NCBI RefSeq assembly: GCF_001295795.1 | Contig: NZ_LJHY01000023.1 | Location: 118,244-182,243, forward strand | Direction of reading: 5' to 3' | DNA length: 64,000 bases | DNA from: Novosphingobium sp. AAP83 | Lineage (GTDB): Bacteria; Pseudomonadota; Alphaproteobacteria; Sphingomonadales; Sphingomonadaceae | Shown: positions 53,438-62,820 of the stretch, one piece after another | How the letters are laid out: every line of letters begins with the position of its first letter | How positions within the stretch are numbered: the stretch's first letter is position 1 | Translations under genes and position numbers: made by a program | Notes under the pieces: generated by a model | The model's database searches: none | The model's input: the letters and a program-made list of their open reading frames with translations, nothing else | Told to the model about the DNA's origin: nothing

Positions 53438-55162
53438 TCAGAACAGGGCGTCGTCGAACAAATCGTCATCATACACAGCGGTAGCAATGTTGCGCTGGCT
53501 GATCGCGCAAGGTTCCATGCCGGGCAGGAGGTGGCGGTTGTGCACTTCGCGTTCGCACGCCATCGTATAGGCCGCTTTCAGGCGTTCCATTACGGTCCAA
53601 GCAGGGCTTGCCGGATCGTCCGCCGGTGCGGCATCATGGGCAAGCAGGCCCAGATCGGCGATCACGTTTTCAAGCGATGCGACGACGCGGATGCTGTCTT
53701 CCAGACCGCTCACCGCATCGGTAATCCGGCCTTTGATATCGGCTGCGCTGACATTGACGCGGCCCATGCCGCTGGCCGTGTGGGACGAGGCCGAGCGCAG
53801 GGAAGCGAGCGCACCCGATAGCGCTTCGCTGACGCTGGCGGGTTCGGTTGAGGCGAGCTTGGCAACCGCTTGGCTGCGCGCCATCAGGGCTTCGGTGGCG
53901 GCGACCAGTTCGTTGGTCCACACATCGATCAGGCCGGAATTCGATTTGATTTCGCGCGCGATAACCGAAACGGGGCGGTTGATTTCGGGCAAGTGGCGGC
54001 AGCGCAAATTGGCGTTGACCGACATATAGCCCACTTCGCGGCCCAGATCCTGCACGCGCATCACGCCTGCCGCGATGGTTTCCATCGCATCGGTGACCGA
54101 TTGCAAGGTGCCTGCCGCGTCCTCGTCGGCCGCGCGCATATGTTCTGTAAGATCAACGGTTTCGACCACGGCGGCTTCCATCTGGCCGATGAAACTGCCG
54201 CTATCGGCCACGGCATCATCGCTACGTGCGAGATCAAGCAGGCGATAGGCCTCGGGCACGAGTTTGCGCAAAGTGTCCAGCAATTGCCCGGCATCGTGGG
54301 CGAAATCTTCGCGGATTGCGGCAAGCTGTGCGATGCACAGGCGCGCAATATGCGCGATGGCGGCAGCATTTGCGCCATCGGCCGAGGCGGGCGCGAGGTC
54401 ATCAAGCAGGCGGCAGCCCAGTACGACATGTTCGATCCGCTGGCGCGCGCTATCGCCAATCTGGATGGAGCCCAATGCCGCACCGATCATCTGGCGAATT
54501 TGCGCAGCGATGCGGCCTGCTTCGGCGGCAACTGCGGCAAGGCGTTGCTGGTGATCTTCCACACTGTGTGCCGCGCCGATCAGGCGATCAGGCACAGCGG
54601 GGATCACTTTGGCGCATTCGCTGGCCAACTGGCGATCGGCGCTGTTCACGCGCACAAGGCCGCGCAGCAGCCGGTCAATTTCAGAGGCAAGGGCTGCCAC
54701 TTCCTTGCGGCCATCGCCCAGTTGCGCGCGCATTTCATCGGCAAAACCGACGAAATCCGAATATCCTGCCGCAGCGATTTTGACATTGATCGTATAAATT
54801 TCGAGCACATGGATCACACGATCAAGATCATTGCCCAGCGTTGCCAAAGCTTTGAGCCGGGTGCGCAGATCTTCAAGACTGCCGCCGCGCCCCGCCTGCC
54901 GGTCTGGCGTGGCAGCAAGCCGCTCTGCGCCCGCCATCAGATCGACAATCGCTTTTCCGCCCTCTGTGGGGCCAAAGGCCTGTTCCACATCGGCAAGCCC
55001 GGTCACCACACTATCGACCGTGCTGATCACAGCGGCAAGCGTTGCGCCCACGGGCAGGAAGCGCGCATCAAGATCGGCGGCGATGCGGTGCATGACCTCG
55101 GTCGCCGCAGCAACAAGGCCTGCGGTGGCTGTTGGCCTAGCCAGATCCGGGTCCATGCGCAT
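53438..55162 (-). CDS. Soluble receptor-like chemotaxis protein with degenerate signalling tips
   Basis: A 574-residue protein with no membrane segment, almost wholly alanine-rich helices. Two stretches loosely follow the MCP hairpin tip: about residues 118-160 (VLEIYTINVKIAAAGYSDF, then GDGRKEVAALASEI) and about 370-410 (QDLGREVGYMSVNANLRCRH, then VIAREIKSN), like two degenerate copies of [17 protein letters not shown]...VVAxEVR. Neither keeps the strict tip. The C-terminus is acidic (DDDLFDDALF). It is the last gene of the chemosensory operon, 14 bases after cheB, so it may be its cytoplasmic receptor or a scaffold. No named family recognised. Confidence 0.7.
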   Translation of the reverse strand: MRMDPDLARPTATAGLVAAATEVMHRIAADLDARFLPVGATLAAVISTVDSVVTGLADVEQAFGPTEGGKAIVDLMAGAERLAATPDRQAGRGGSLEDLRTRLKALATLGNDLDRVIHVLEIYTINVKIAAAGYSDFVGFADEMRAQLGDGRKEVAALASEIDRLLRGLVRVNSADRQLASECAKVIPAVPDRLIGAAHSVEDHQQRLAAVAAEAGRIAAQIRQMIGAALGSIQIGDSARQRIEHVVLGCRLLDDLAPASADGANAAAIAHIARLCIAQLAAIREDFAHDAGQLLDTLRKLVPEAYRLLDLARSDDAVADSGSFIGQMEAAVVETVDLTEHMRAADEDAAGTLQSVTDAMETIAAGVMRVQDLGREVGYMSVNANLRCRHLPEINRPVSVIAREIKSNSGLIDVWTNELVAATEALMARSQAVAKLASTEPASVSEALSGALASLRSASSHTASGMGRVNVSAADIKGRITDAVSGLEDSIRVVASLENVIADLGLLAHDAAPADDPASPAWTVMERLKAAYTMACEREVHNRHLLPGMEPCAISQRNIATAVYDDDLFDDALF

Positions 55163-55176
55163 AGGGTACCGCGCTC

Positions 55177-56259
55177 CTAACGCATGGTGGCGCGCAAGAT
55201 TTCGCGCGCGATGGATTCAAGGGGAACGGCTTTTTCAACGCCGCCACGGGTGATGGCTTCTTTGGGCATGCCGAAGACGACCGATGTCGCTTCATCTTGC
55301 GCAAAAGTGCGCGCGCCGGCCTGGCGCATTTCGAGCATACCGGTGGCACCATCATCGCCCATCCCGGTCATGATCACGCCCACCGCGTTGGCTCCGGCAA
55401 AGCGCGCGGCAGAGCGGAACAGCACATCGACCGAGGGGCGGTGGCGCGAAACCAGCGGGCCATCGCGCACTTCGACAAGATAGCGCGCACCTGCGCGCTT
55501 GAGCATGGTGTGGCGGCCGCCCGGCGCGATCAGCACATGGCCGCGCATCACGGTATCGCCGTCTTCTGCCTCTTTGACGCTCACCTCGCACAGCCCGTCG
55601 AGGCGATTGGCAAAGGCCTTGGTGAAGTTGGCGGGCATGTGCTGCACGATCACGATGCCCGGAGAATTGGCGGGAAGCGCCTGCAACACTTCGCGCAAAG
55701 CCTCGGTGCCGCCGGTGGACGCGCCAAGGCAGGCGACCATTTCGGTGGTACGGCTCATCGCAGTGCCGCGCGGCGCGGCGAGCACGGCATCGGCGGTAAG
55801 CTTTGCGGCGGGCGCGGGAGTGTTATGACGGGACAAGCGCGAAAGGCGAGCGGTGGCGGCAGCTTTGACCACGTCGCAAATATGGCGGCGCTGTTCGACA
55901 AGGTGATCGGTCACGCCCAACTTGGGTTTGAGGATCACGTCAACCGCGCCCGCTTCCAACGCTTGGAGCAAGGTCTCAGAGCCTTCCTCGGTCAAAGATG
56001 AGCACATCACCACCGGCAGGGGGTGCTGGCTCATCAATTTGCGCAGGAACGTGATGCCGTCCATGCGCGGCATTTCCACATCCAGCGTGATCACATCAGG
56101 CACTTGTTCCTGAATAATACGCGCGGCGGCAAACGGGTCTTGCGCTGCGCCGATCACCTCGATGCCGGGATCTTCGGAAAGGACCGCCGTCATAGTCTGG
56201 CGCACGCTGGCGCTATCATCGACGATCAGGACGCGGACGCGTTTGTTAAGCAATGCCAT
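55177..56259 (-). CDS. cheB: CheB protein-glutamate methylesterase/deamidase
   Basis: A 360-residue response regulator-esterase. Receiver domain: acidic pair D14-D15 and phospho-acceptor D60 in [13 protein letters not shown]. The esterase domain shows the catalytic serine in [10 protein letters not shown] near residue 178, the histidine in [11 protein letters not shown] and the aspartate in [11 protein letters not shown]. It removes methyl groups from receptors to reset adaptation. It lies 2 bases after cheR. Confidence 0.93.
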   Translation of the reverse strand: MALLNKRVRVLIVDDSASVRQTMTAVLSEDPGIEVIGAAQDPFAAARIIQEQVPDVITLDVEMPRMDGITFLRKLMSQHPLPVVMCSSLTEEGSETLLQALEAGAVDVILKPKLGVTDHLVEQRRHICDVVKAAATARLSRLSRHNTPAPAAKLTADAVLAAPRGTAMSRTTEMVACLGASTGGTEALREVLQALPANSPGIVIVQHMPANFTKAFANRLDGLCEVSVKEAEDGDTVMRGHVLIAPGGRHTMLKRAGARYLVEVRDGPLVSRHRPSVDVLFRSAARFAGANAVGVIMTGMGDDGATGMLEMRQAGARTFAQDEATSVVFGMPKEAITRGGVEKAVPLESIAREILRATMR

Positions 56260-56261
56260 CG

Positions 56262-57113
56262 CTATTTCCTGAAGACCGTGGTGGCAACCGTGGTGAGCGA
56301 AAGATTAAGGCCCGTGATCGATTCCGAATGGCCCAGCACCAGAAAGCCGCCGGGACGCAGCACATCGCACAGACGGCGGACGACTTGCGCCTGCACATCC
56401 TTCTCGAAATAGATCAGCACGTTGCGGCAGAAGATCAGGTCCATCTCGCCGCCCACGCCATAGTGTTCATCCATCAGGTTCATGCGCCCGAACGAAAGTT
56501 TGCGGCGCAATGCGGGCACGATACGCGCTTCGGCGCGGGCTGGATCAAGCGCGCGCTGGACATAGCGGGTGCGCAATGTTGGTGGCACCGGCTCCAGCGC
56601 GGCCAGCGGGTAAACGCCGCGCTGCGCCTCGGCTAAAACATTGGTATCAATGTCAGTTGCCAGCACTTCGTAATCAAAGCCACGGGTGCCTTGCGCGAAA
56701 TCATCCAGCACCATCGCCATCGAATAGGCTTCCATGCCGGTTGAGGATGCCGCGCTCCAGCAGCGGGCACGGTTGACTCCGTTGGCCACAAAGGCGGGCA
56801 GGATCAGGTTGCGCATCGCATCAAAGTGGCCGGGTTCGCGGAAGAAATCGGTCTTGTTGGTGGTGATCGCATTGATCAGCCGCAACGTTTCCTCATCGCC
56901 CGCCTGCCCATCCAGCACGAGGTTGCAGTATTCATCCACGCTTGCCACGCCCGATTGGCGCAAGCAGCGCATAAGCCGCCCTTCAACAAGCGTGCGCTTG
57001 GATGGTGGCATCTTGATCCCGGTTTGCGCCTGAACAAAGGCGGCAAGCCGTTTGAAGTTACGTTCGCTGATCCGGGTGGTCTCATCCAAGAACTGATGCG
57101 CTGCTCGCGACAA
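56262..57113 (-). CDS. cheR: CheR receptor methyltransferase
   Basis: A 283-residue protein with the CheR N-terminal helical domain, [13 protein letters not shown], the SAM site in [16 protein letters not shown] (AASSTG where most CheR have AGCSTG), [15 protein letters not shown] and FCRNVLIYF. It methylates receptor glutamates. The chemoreceptor at 31204 ends in a fitting CheR-tether pentapeptide. The two cheW genes precede it in the operon. Confidence 0.9.
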   Translation of the reverse strand: MSRAAHQFLDETTRISERNFKRLAAFVQAQTGIKMPPSKRTLVEGRLMRCLRQSGVASVDEYCNLVLDGQAGDEETLRLINAITTNKTDFFREPGHFDAMRNLILPAFVANGVNRARCWSAASSTGMEAYSMAMVLDDFAQGTRGFDYEVLATDIDTNVLAEAQRGVYPLAALEPVPPTLRTRYVQRALDPARAEARIVPALRRKLSFGRMNLMDEHYGVGGEMDLIFCRNVLIYFEKDVQAQVVRRLCDVLRPGGFLVLGHSESITGLNLSLTTVATTVFRK

Positions 57114-57136
57114 ACTCTCTCTCCAGTATTAGCCTA

Positions 57137-57631
57137 TCAGGCAGCTTCGCGCACAACATCAGCCAGCAGCATGGTATCATCAGTGGTGAGCACGCGGGCG
57201 ATATCGACGAGAACGACGAAGCCGTTTTCATCGCGGACCACGCCTTCGATGTAATCAGATTGCCAACGCACGCCGATGTCAGGCGATTGCTCGATCGAAG
57301 CGCGCGGGAAGGTGCTGACGTTAAGCGCTTTGTCGATCAGCAAGCCGATGGTCAGCCCACGTCCGTTTTGCGGCACTTCAAGGATCAGGATGCGCGTCAT
57401 CTCGGTTGGCTCTGCCGAGGGCAGGCCAAAGCGGATGCGCAGATCGATCACCGGGATGCCCTGACCGCGCACATCGATAAGGCCCATGAAGTGATCCGGC
57501 CCGTTCGGAATGCGAAACGGAGCGATATAATCGATCACTTCGCGCACCATCGGCACGGGCACGGCGAAGACTTCCTGCCCGATGCCGAAGGTGACGGCCT
57601 GAACGTCGGCGGTGTTGGCTGAGTCAGTCAT
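57137..57631 (-). CDS. cheW: CheW coupling protein 1
   Basis: A 164-residue CheW-fold protein starting at ATG 57631. Landmarks are FGIGQEVFAVPVPMVREVI, the receptor-contact loop IDVRGQGIPVIDLRIRFGL and VVLVDIARVLT at the end. It links receptors to CheA. A second paralogue lies 64 bases upstream in the operon. Confidence 0.87.
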   Translation of the reverse strand: MTDSANTADVQAVTFGIGQEVFAVPVPMVREVIDYIAPFRIPNGPDHFMGLIDVRGQGIPVIDLRIRFGLPSAEPTEMTRILILEVPQNGRGLTIGLLIDKALNVSTFPRASIEQSPDIGVRWQSDYIEGVVRDENGFVVLVDIARVLTTDDTMLLADVVREAA

Positions 57632-57695
57632 GGCTAAACGTCCTTCGGTGCTTCTTTGGCGGCTGCAAATGGACTCGCTGCGCAGCATGAGGGGC

Positions 57696-58169
57696 TCACG
57701 AAACGTACTCACCCATGATCCGGGCGATATCGGGCACGATCACAAAGCGATCACCCTTGCGGCCGATCCCTTCGATCAATTCGGGGCGCCAGCGGGTGCC
57801 GATGGCGGGGGCCTGTTCCACTTGGCCGCCATCCAGTTCGCAAACATCGTTGACCTTGTCGGCCAGGATGGCGATGGTTTCGCGGGTTTCATGGATCAGT
57901 TCCTCAATCACGATCACGCGGGTATCTTCATTGTGCTTGGCGCTATCGAGCGAGAAGGCGATGCGCAGATCGGTGAGCGGAGCCACTGTGCCGCGCACAT
58001 TGATCAGCGCGTTGACGAATGCGGGCGCGCCCGGAACGTGGGTTACGTGCGGCACCTCAAGGATTTCGCGGACGCAATCGGCACGGATCGCAAAGGCCTC
58101 GCTGCCGATGTCGAAGGTCAACATGCGGCCTTCGATGGCCTTGGCGGTGCGGAAAGATGTGGCGTTCAT
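57696..58169 (-). CDS. cheW: CheW coupling protein 2
   Basis: A 157-residue CheW-fold protein with FDIGSEAFAIRADCVREILEVP, LINVRGTVAPLTDLRIAFSL and FVIVPDIARIMG. Its start overlaps the cheA stop (58166-58169). Two different CheW proteins in one operon may allow two receptor types, e.g. the membrane and soluble ones, to share one kinase. Confidence 0.87.
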   Translation of the reverse strand: MNATSFRTAKAIEGRMLTFDIGSEAFAIRADCVREILEVPHVTHVPGAPAFVNALINVRGTVAPLTDLRIAFSLDSAKHNEDTRVIVIEELIHETRETIAILADKVNDVCELDGGQVEQAPAIGTRWRPELIEGIGRKGDRFVIVPDIARIMGEYVS

Positions 58170-60130
58170 GCGGCTTCTCCCACGGCGCGGGTGGCAGACT
58201 GGCGTTGTGCCGAGGCCAGCAGATTGCCGACATCAAGGATCAGCGCGACCGTGCCATCGCCAAGGATCGTCGCGCCCGAGAACGTGCCGAGACCGGCATG
58301 GAAGCGCGACAGCGGCTTGATCACGGTTTGCGCATTGCCGATGATCTGGTCGATCACCAGCCCGACGCGGGTATCGCCTGCGCCTACGATCACGATCTTC
58401 TGGTGCAGTTCGGCGGGCCAATCGGTGGCAAAAGCTTCGCGCATCCGCAGGAACGGGATCAGTTCGCCGCGCACATCAAGGAAGCTGCGCGATTTGCCGC
58501 CGGCAGCTTCGCTGGCGGGCAGTTCGAGGCATTCCTCGACCGCCGACAGCGGGATCGCATAGCAACCGCTGCCCACGCGCACGAGCATGCATTCGACAAT
58601 CGCCAGCGTGAGCGGCAGGTGCAGCATGATGCGCGTGCCTTGCCCTTCGACCGAGGTCATGCGGATCGTGCCGCGCAGGCCTTCGATGGTCTTTTTGACC
58701 ACATCCATGCCCACGCCGCGCCCCGAAAGGTTGGTCACTTGCGCGGCGGTGGAAAAGCCGGGGTGAAAGATAAGCTGGAGCACATCCTGATCGGCCAGCA
58801 CCGCATCGGGCGCTATAAGCCCTTGCGCTTCTGCCTTGGCGCGCACGGCATCACGATTGATACCGCGCCCGTCATCGGCCACGGTTATAATCACCTCGCC
58901 GCCGGTTTGCGTGGCGGTGATCATGATCTGGCCGGTGCCCGCTTTGCCATTGGCGATGCGCTGTTCTGCGGTTTCAAGCCCGTGATCGCACGAATTGCGG
59001 ATCAGGTGAACCATCGGATCAGCAAGGCGTTCAATCACCGTCTTATCAACTTCGGTGGTTTCACCTTCCGTTGAAAACTCGATTGATTTGCCGGTTTCCT
59101 GCGCCAGATCGTGGACCAAACGGCGGAACCGTCCGAACAGTCCGCCCACTTGCATCATGCGCAAAACCATCGTGGTATCGCGCAACTCGCTCGACAGGCG
59201 TTCGATATCTTCAGACACCGCGCGCAGGGCGATCTCGTTGATCGTGCCGCCTTGCGCCGCAATCTGGGCAAGGCGGCTTTGCGCGATGACCAGTTCGCCC
59301 ACGCGGTTCATCAGTTCATCAAGCCGTTCGGCAGGCACGCGCACGCTTTCGGCTGCGGGGGCGCTGGGTGTGCGGGCTTGGCTTGGGGCAGCGGTGCCAG
59401 TTTCGGCAACCGCGATGATTTCGGACGCGGCACTGGCCGGTTCAAGCTCTTCCAGCGTCAGCTCCATGTCGTCCATCACGAACATGAACACGTCTTCGAT
59501 ATCATCGCGCGTGACCGATGCGGGCAGGAGCATGGTCCACCCGATGTGGCATTCGCCGGGCACGAGCTGATCGAGCGGCGGCAGGCGCGAAAGATCGGCG
59601 CATACCTTCGTTGCGCCCAGTTCGCGTAGTTCGCCCAGCAGGTTCAGCGGGTTGTTGCCATTGGCCATTGCCGAGGGGGCAAGGCGGAAGGTGAGGCGGG
59701 TGGCGTCTTCGATAACGTTTGCAGCGTCAGCGGCGGGGGCTGTTGTGGCCGCGCCATCATCGGCCACGGCGGCTTGCAGCGCGGCAAGGATCGCGGCTTG
59801 CGCGGCTTCATCAGGGGCGATCGTTTCATCGAGCAGCGCGCGCATCTGGTCTCGCGCGGAAAGGATCACGCCCACCAGCGCCGCTGTTGCGCGGGCCTGC
59901 CCTTTGCGCACACGGTCAAACGCGGTTTCGCAATGATGGGTGAAGCTGGCCAGCGCATCGAAGCCGAACATCGAGCCCGAGCCCTTGAGCGTATGCAGCC
60001 CCCGGAACACCGCATCAACCAGCGCACGATTGCCAAGGTCCTGGCCCAGATCGAGCAGATCGTTCTCGATCTGGTCGAGCAGCTCGAACGCCTCGACGCG
60101 AAACGCGGCAACAGGATCGCTACCGCTCAT
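58166..60130 (-). CDS. cheA: CheA chemotaxis histidine kinase
   Basis: A 654-residue kinase. The phosphotransfer domain has H46 in GLHTLKGSGSMFGFD. A linker/P2-like region follows (about 135-245), then the dimerisation helices (VRVPAERLDELMNRVGELV, near 270), the ATPase with HLIRNSCDHGLE, DDGRGI and GRGVGMDVVKKTIE, and a C-terminal CheW-like domain. It phosphorylates CheY and CheB. Its start overlaps the cheY stop by 4 bases. Confidence 0.93.
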   Translation of the reverse strand: MSGSDPVAAFRVEAFELLDQIENDLLDLGQDLGNRALVDAVFRGLHTLKGSGSMFGFDALASFTHHCETAFDRVRKGQARATAALVGVILSARDQMRALLDETIAPDEAAQAAILAALQAAVADDGAATTAPAADAANVIEDATRLTFRLAPSAMANGNNPLNLLGELRELGATKVCADLSRLPPLDQLVPGECHIGWTMLLPASVTRDDIEDVFMFVMDDMELTLEELEPASAASEIIAVAETGTAAPSQARTPSAPAAESVRVPAERLDELMNRVGELVIAQSRLAQIAAQGGTINEIALRAVSEDIERLSSELRDTTMVLRMMQVGGLFGRFRRLVHDLAQETGKSIEFSTEGETTEVDKTVIERLADPMVHLIRNSCDHGLETAEQRIANGKAGTGQIMITATQTGGEVIITVADDGRGINRDAVRAKAEAQGLIAPDAVLADQDVLQLIFHPGFSTAAQVTNLSGRGVGMDVVKKTIEGLRGTIRMTSVEGQGTRIMLHLPLTLAIVECMLVRVGSGCYAIPLSAVEECLELPASEAAGGKSRSFLDVRGELIPFLRMREAFATDWPAELHQKIVIVGAGDTRVGLVIDQIIGNAQTVIKPLSRFHAGLGTFSGATILGDGTVALILDVGNLLASAQRQSATRAVGEAA

Positions 60131-60495
60131 CGGCCCAATACTTTGCGCGCGACGCGCACCAATTGGTCGGGCTCGAACGGTTTAACTAGCCAACCGGTGG
60201 CACCAGCGGCTTTGGCCTGCTGTTTTATGCCATCATCGGATTCGGTGGTGAGGAATACGATAGGCACACTCGCATTGGACGAGGACCGGCGGATTTCGCG
60301 GATCATCGTCAGCCCGTCCATATTGGGCATGTTCAGATCGGTGACGATCATATCGAACGCGGCGGCATTGGATTTGCTCAGCCCCTCTACGCCGTCACCG
60401 GCCTCGGTCACGCTATAGCCAGCGCCCGACAAGGCGATGCGGACCGCCATGCGCAAGCTGGGTGAATCATCGACGGCAAGAATGGAGGCGGTCAT
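60127..60495 (-). CDS. cheY: CheY response regulator
   Basis: A 122-residue single-domain receiver with D9-D10, phospho-acceptor D53 in IVTDLNMPNMDG, T85-region TTES and lysine in WLVKPFEPDQ. The ATG at 60495 overlaps the stop of the STAS gene (ATGA) and is chosen over an upstream frame extension. Phosphorylated by CheA. Confidence 0.92.
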   Translation of the reverse strand: MTASILAVDDSPSLRMAVRIALSGAGYSVTEAGDGVEGLSKSNAAAFDMIVTDLNMPNMDGLTMIREIRRSSSNASVPIVFLTTESDDGIKQQAKAAGATGWLVKPFEPDQLVRVARKVLGR

Positions 60496-60803
60496 TGTGC
60501 GTCCTCTTCGTGGCACCAGAAAGCAAGGGTATCGGGTGAGCGTTGCGCCAGCAGGCCTGCGGCATCGAGCAGATGGCGCAAGGGCGCAGGCGCGGGTGTG
60601 GCCAGACGCAACGATTTACCATTTTGGGCGGCGTGGAGCCTTGCCGACTCAATCAGTTGCAAAAAGCCAAGATCGGCAGACTCAATCCCGTCGACGCTGA
60701 CGACCACATCGTCGTGCAGGCCAAATGACTGTAAAATTTCGGTTTGTAGCTCTGGAAGCAGCGCCATCTGGCTGCGTCCGGTACAATTGATGGTGGCAGA
60801 CAT
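60492..60803 (-). CDS. STAS-domain protein heading the chemotaxis operon
   Basis: A 103-residue protein with an anti-sigma-factor-antagonist-like STAS fold: VVVSVDGIESADLGFLQLIESARLHA (landmark ESADLGFLQLIESA) is the phosphorylatable-helix region, but the usual Asp-Ser is shifted, so phosphorylation is uncertain. Similar small STAS proteins occur at the head of non-flagellar chemosensory operons. Coupled to cheY by ATGA overlap. Confidence 0.78.
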   Translation of the reverse strand: MSATINCTGRSQMALLPELQTEILQSFGLHDDVVVSVDGIESADLGFLQLIESARLHAAQNGKSLRLATPAPAPLRHLLDAAGLLAQRSPDTLAFWCHEEDAQ

Positions 60804-60922
60804 CCATGAAGGCTCCGTGATCAGAGCCTCACTGCTAACCTGTAGAGATATAAGGGCGGTTCAGTAAGGTATAAGGGGATTCGCTTGTTGCCAGTACGTG
60901 TTTGGCGTTACGCCAAAATTGG

Positions 60923-61183
60923 CTATGTTTCTGCTTCAACCACTTCGGCTATTTCGAAAACGAAGCTTTTCCAGCCCCGGGTGCGGGCCGCTTCATCAGC
61001 AGGCGCCCGTTTGCGCCGCGCTTCGGCAAATGAACGGGTATGGCCCCAGAACACTTCGGTCTTGCCATTGTGCAGTTCGGCCACGATCCGCCAGTAATGG
61101 GTGAAGGTGTCGGTGGTGGGGCCGATGGTCTTGACGTAACCGTCGGGCATTGTCGCAGTCAGGAACCGGCGCTTCTTTTTCAT
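60923..61183 (-). CDS. Small protein of unknown function
   Basis: An 86-residue basic N-terminus (MKKKRRFLTA) followed by a compact YWRIVAELHNGKTEVFWGHTRSF core. No family recognised and no strong ribosome-binding site. Composition and reading on the coding strand of the neighbours make it plausible, but it could be a spurious frame. Confidence 0.45.
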   Translation of the reverse strand: MKKKRRFLTATMPDGYVKTIGPTTDTFTHYWRIVAELHNGKTEVFWGHTRSFAEARRKRAPADEAARTRGWKSFVFEIAEVVEAET

Positions 61184-61230
61184 CGAAACGGTTCATCGCG
61201 CAACTGGTGCCGTGGCGCAACCTGCGTGGC

Positions 61231-62820
61231 CTAATCGTCCAGCGCGGTGAAAGTGAAGTTGCGGAACTTGGTCTCGCCCGGCCCTACGGCATAAAGGCCG
61301 GGGCGCAGCATCAGGAAGCCGCCGCGCACATTGTGGTGATAGCCCGATACTTCCATGCCGCGATCAAACTTGACCCAGGTTTGGCCATGATCGCCCGAGG
61401 TGTAATAGCTGACAATGTGGCGGCGATTAACCACGCGCATCCGCAGCTTTGCGCCGTGTGGGTTGGCCGGGCGGCCACGTTCGATGCCATACTGGTGGGT
61501 GACGAAACGCGCCGCGTCAAAGCCGAGCCCGGCGTAGAGTTTGTCATCATAGAACAGCACGAGGCCTGCGGTGGCGCCGGGGCTGAGTTCGATGTCGCAT
61601 TCGAACTGGTAGGAGGTATCGCCCGCAATCAGCAGCAGCGGCGATCCGCTGGAAGGGGCAAGGCCTTTGCCTTTGAGATACAAGGTGTTGCCAGCCACCC
61701 GCACGCGCGCGGCCTCATCGGCAGCGGGGCGGAAGAACGACCATTTGGTGCCGAGTTGCAGCGTGGCGAAAGTGTCTGTCAGCGCCATGCCGTGGGGCAA
61801 GGCGGTGCCGCCTGCGGGTTTGCGGATCGGGGCCGAGAGATCGCCGCCGGTCATGTGGAACCAGCCATCGCGGGTCCACTTCACCGGATCAAGGAGGCAC
61901 TGGCGGCCCAGTGTCCAGAAACCGTTTTCGAAGCCGTGGTAGAAGCTCCACCACGAACCGTCAGGTGCCTCAACCAGACTGGCGTGGCCGCGCGACCACC
62001 ATGCTTCACCGATGTCGGTCGTGCGCACCAGCGGATTGCCGGGGTGCTGCTGCCACGGGCCGTGGATCGACCGGGAGCGCGCGGCGATGACCATGTGGCC
62101 GGTGGGCGGGCCTGCGGTGCCGCCGACTGCAGTGATCATATAGAACCACTGGCCAATGCGGTGGATTTTGGGGCCTTCGGGCGAAAAGCCTTCGACATCC
62201 CATTCCGCCGGATAACGCCACGGATCATAGACATGCTCCACCGCGCCGATGGTGCGCAGGCCATCGTCGGAAAGGCGCACGCGGTCTCCGCCCGAGAGGA
62301 ACAGCCAGCGGGTGCCGTCTTCGCCGACGGTGTGGCAGGGGTCGATGTGGGTATGGATGCCGAGCGGTATGGGATCGGTCCAGGGGCCATCGATGTGATC
62401 GGCGGTGATGACGAAAATATCGTTTTGGGGCAATGCTTTGACGGGGATGTAGAGGAAGTAGCGGCCATTGTGCTTTTCAAGGCTGACCGCCCAGACTGAG
62501 CCGATGTTTTGGTGCAGCGCGGGCTTGCGCGGTTGCCAGTTTACCAGATCGCGCGAATGCCAGATCAGCAGGCCGGGGTAGCTCTCGAAGCTTGAAAAGG
62601 TGAGATAATAATCTGCGCCGTCTTTGAGGATCGCGGGATCGGGCCGGTCCCCCGACAGCACGGGATTGCGAAAAGTGCCATTTCCAAGGTCGGCAATGCG
62701 CTGATTATCCAGCCCGCGTTTGGTGGCGAAAAGTGGCGCAGATGTGGCGAATGTGGGCGTAGACAGCCCCACGCCCAGCAGCGCGGCGGTTTTCAGCGCA
62801 TCGCGCCGGTCCATCGTCAT
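61231..62820 (-). CDS. Tat-exported glycoside hydrolase, GH43-like
   Basis: A 529-residue enzyme. The start ATG 62820 gives a twin-arginine signal (MTMDRRDALKTAALLG) and overlaps the stop of the esterase gene (ATGA). GH43 five-bladed-propeller landmarks: catalytic-base aspartate in GDRPDPAILKDG, DPCHTVGEDG and the acid glutamate in WDVEGFSPEGPKI. A C-terminal beta-sandwich of about 170 residues follows. It would cleave arabino- or xylo-oligosaccharides in the periplasm. It runs after an esterase, so acetylated xylan breakdown is likely. Confidence 0.83.
   Translation of the reverse strand: MTMDRRDALKTAALLGVGLSTPTFATSAPLFATKRGLDNQRIADLGNGTFRNPVLSGDRPDPAILKDGADYYLTFSSFESYPGLLIWHSRDLVNWQPRKPALHQNIGSVWAVSLEKHNGRYFLYIPVKALPQNDIFVITADHIDGPWTDPIPLGIHTHIDPCHTVGEDGTRWLFLSGGDRVRLSDDGLRTIGAVEHVYDPWRYPAEWDVEGFSPEGPKIHRIGQWFYMITAVGGTAGPPTGHMVIAARSRSIHGPWQQHPGNPLVRTTDIGEAWWSRGHASLVEAPDGSWWSFYHGFENGFWTLGRQCLLDPVKWTRDGWFHMTGGDLSAPIRKPAGGTALPHGMALTDTFATLQLGTKWSFFRPAADEAARVRVAGNTLYLKGKGLAPSSGSPLLLIAGDTSYQFECDIELSPGATAGLVLFYDDKLYAGLGFDAARFVTHQYGIERGRPANPHGAKLRMRVVNRRHIVSYYTSGDHGQTWVKFDRGMEVSGYHHNVRGGFLMLRPGLYAVGPGETKFRNFTFTALDD

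Noticed and set aside
53870..55180. A 436-residue plus-strand frame opposite the receptor-like chemotaxis gene
   Set aside because: Cysteine- and histidine-rich shadow with no motif; the minus-strand frame is longer and in an operon.
61150..62499. A 449-residue plus-strand frame opposite the GH43 gene
   Set aside because: Antisense to a gene with catalytic GH43 motifs and a Tat signal.
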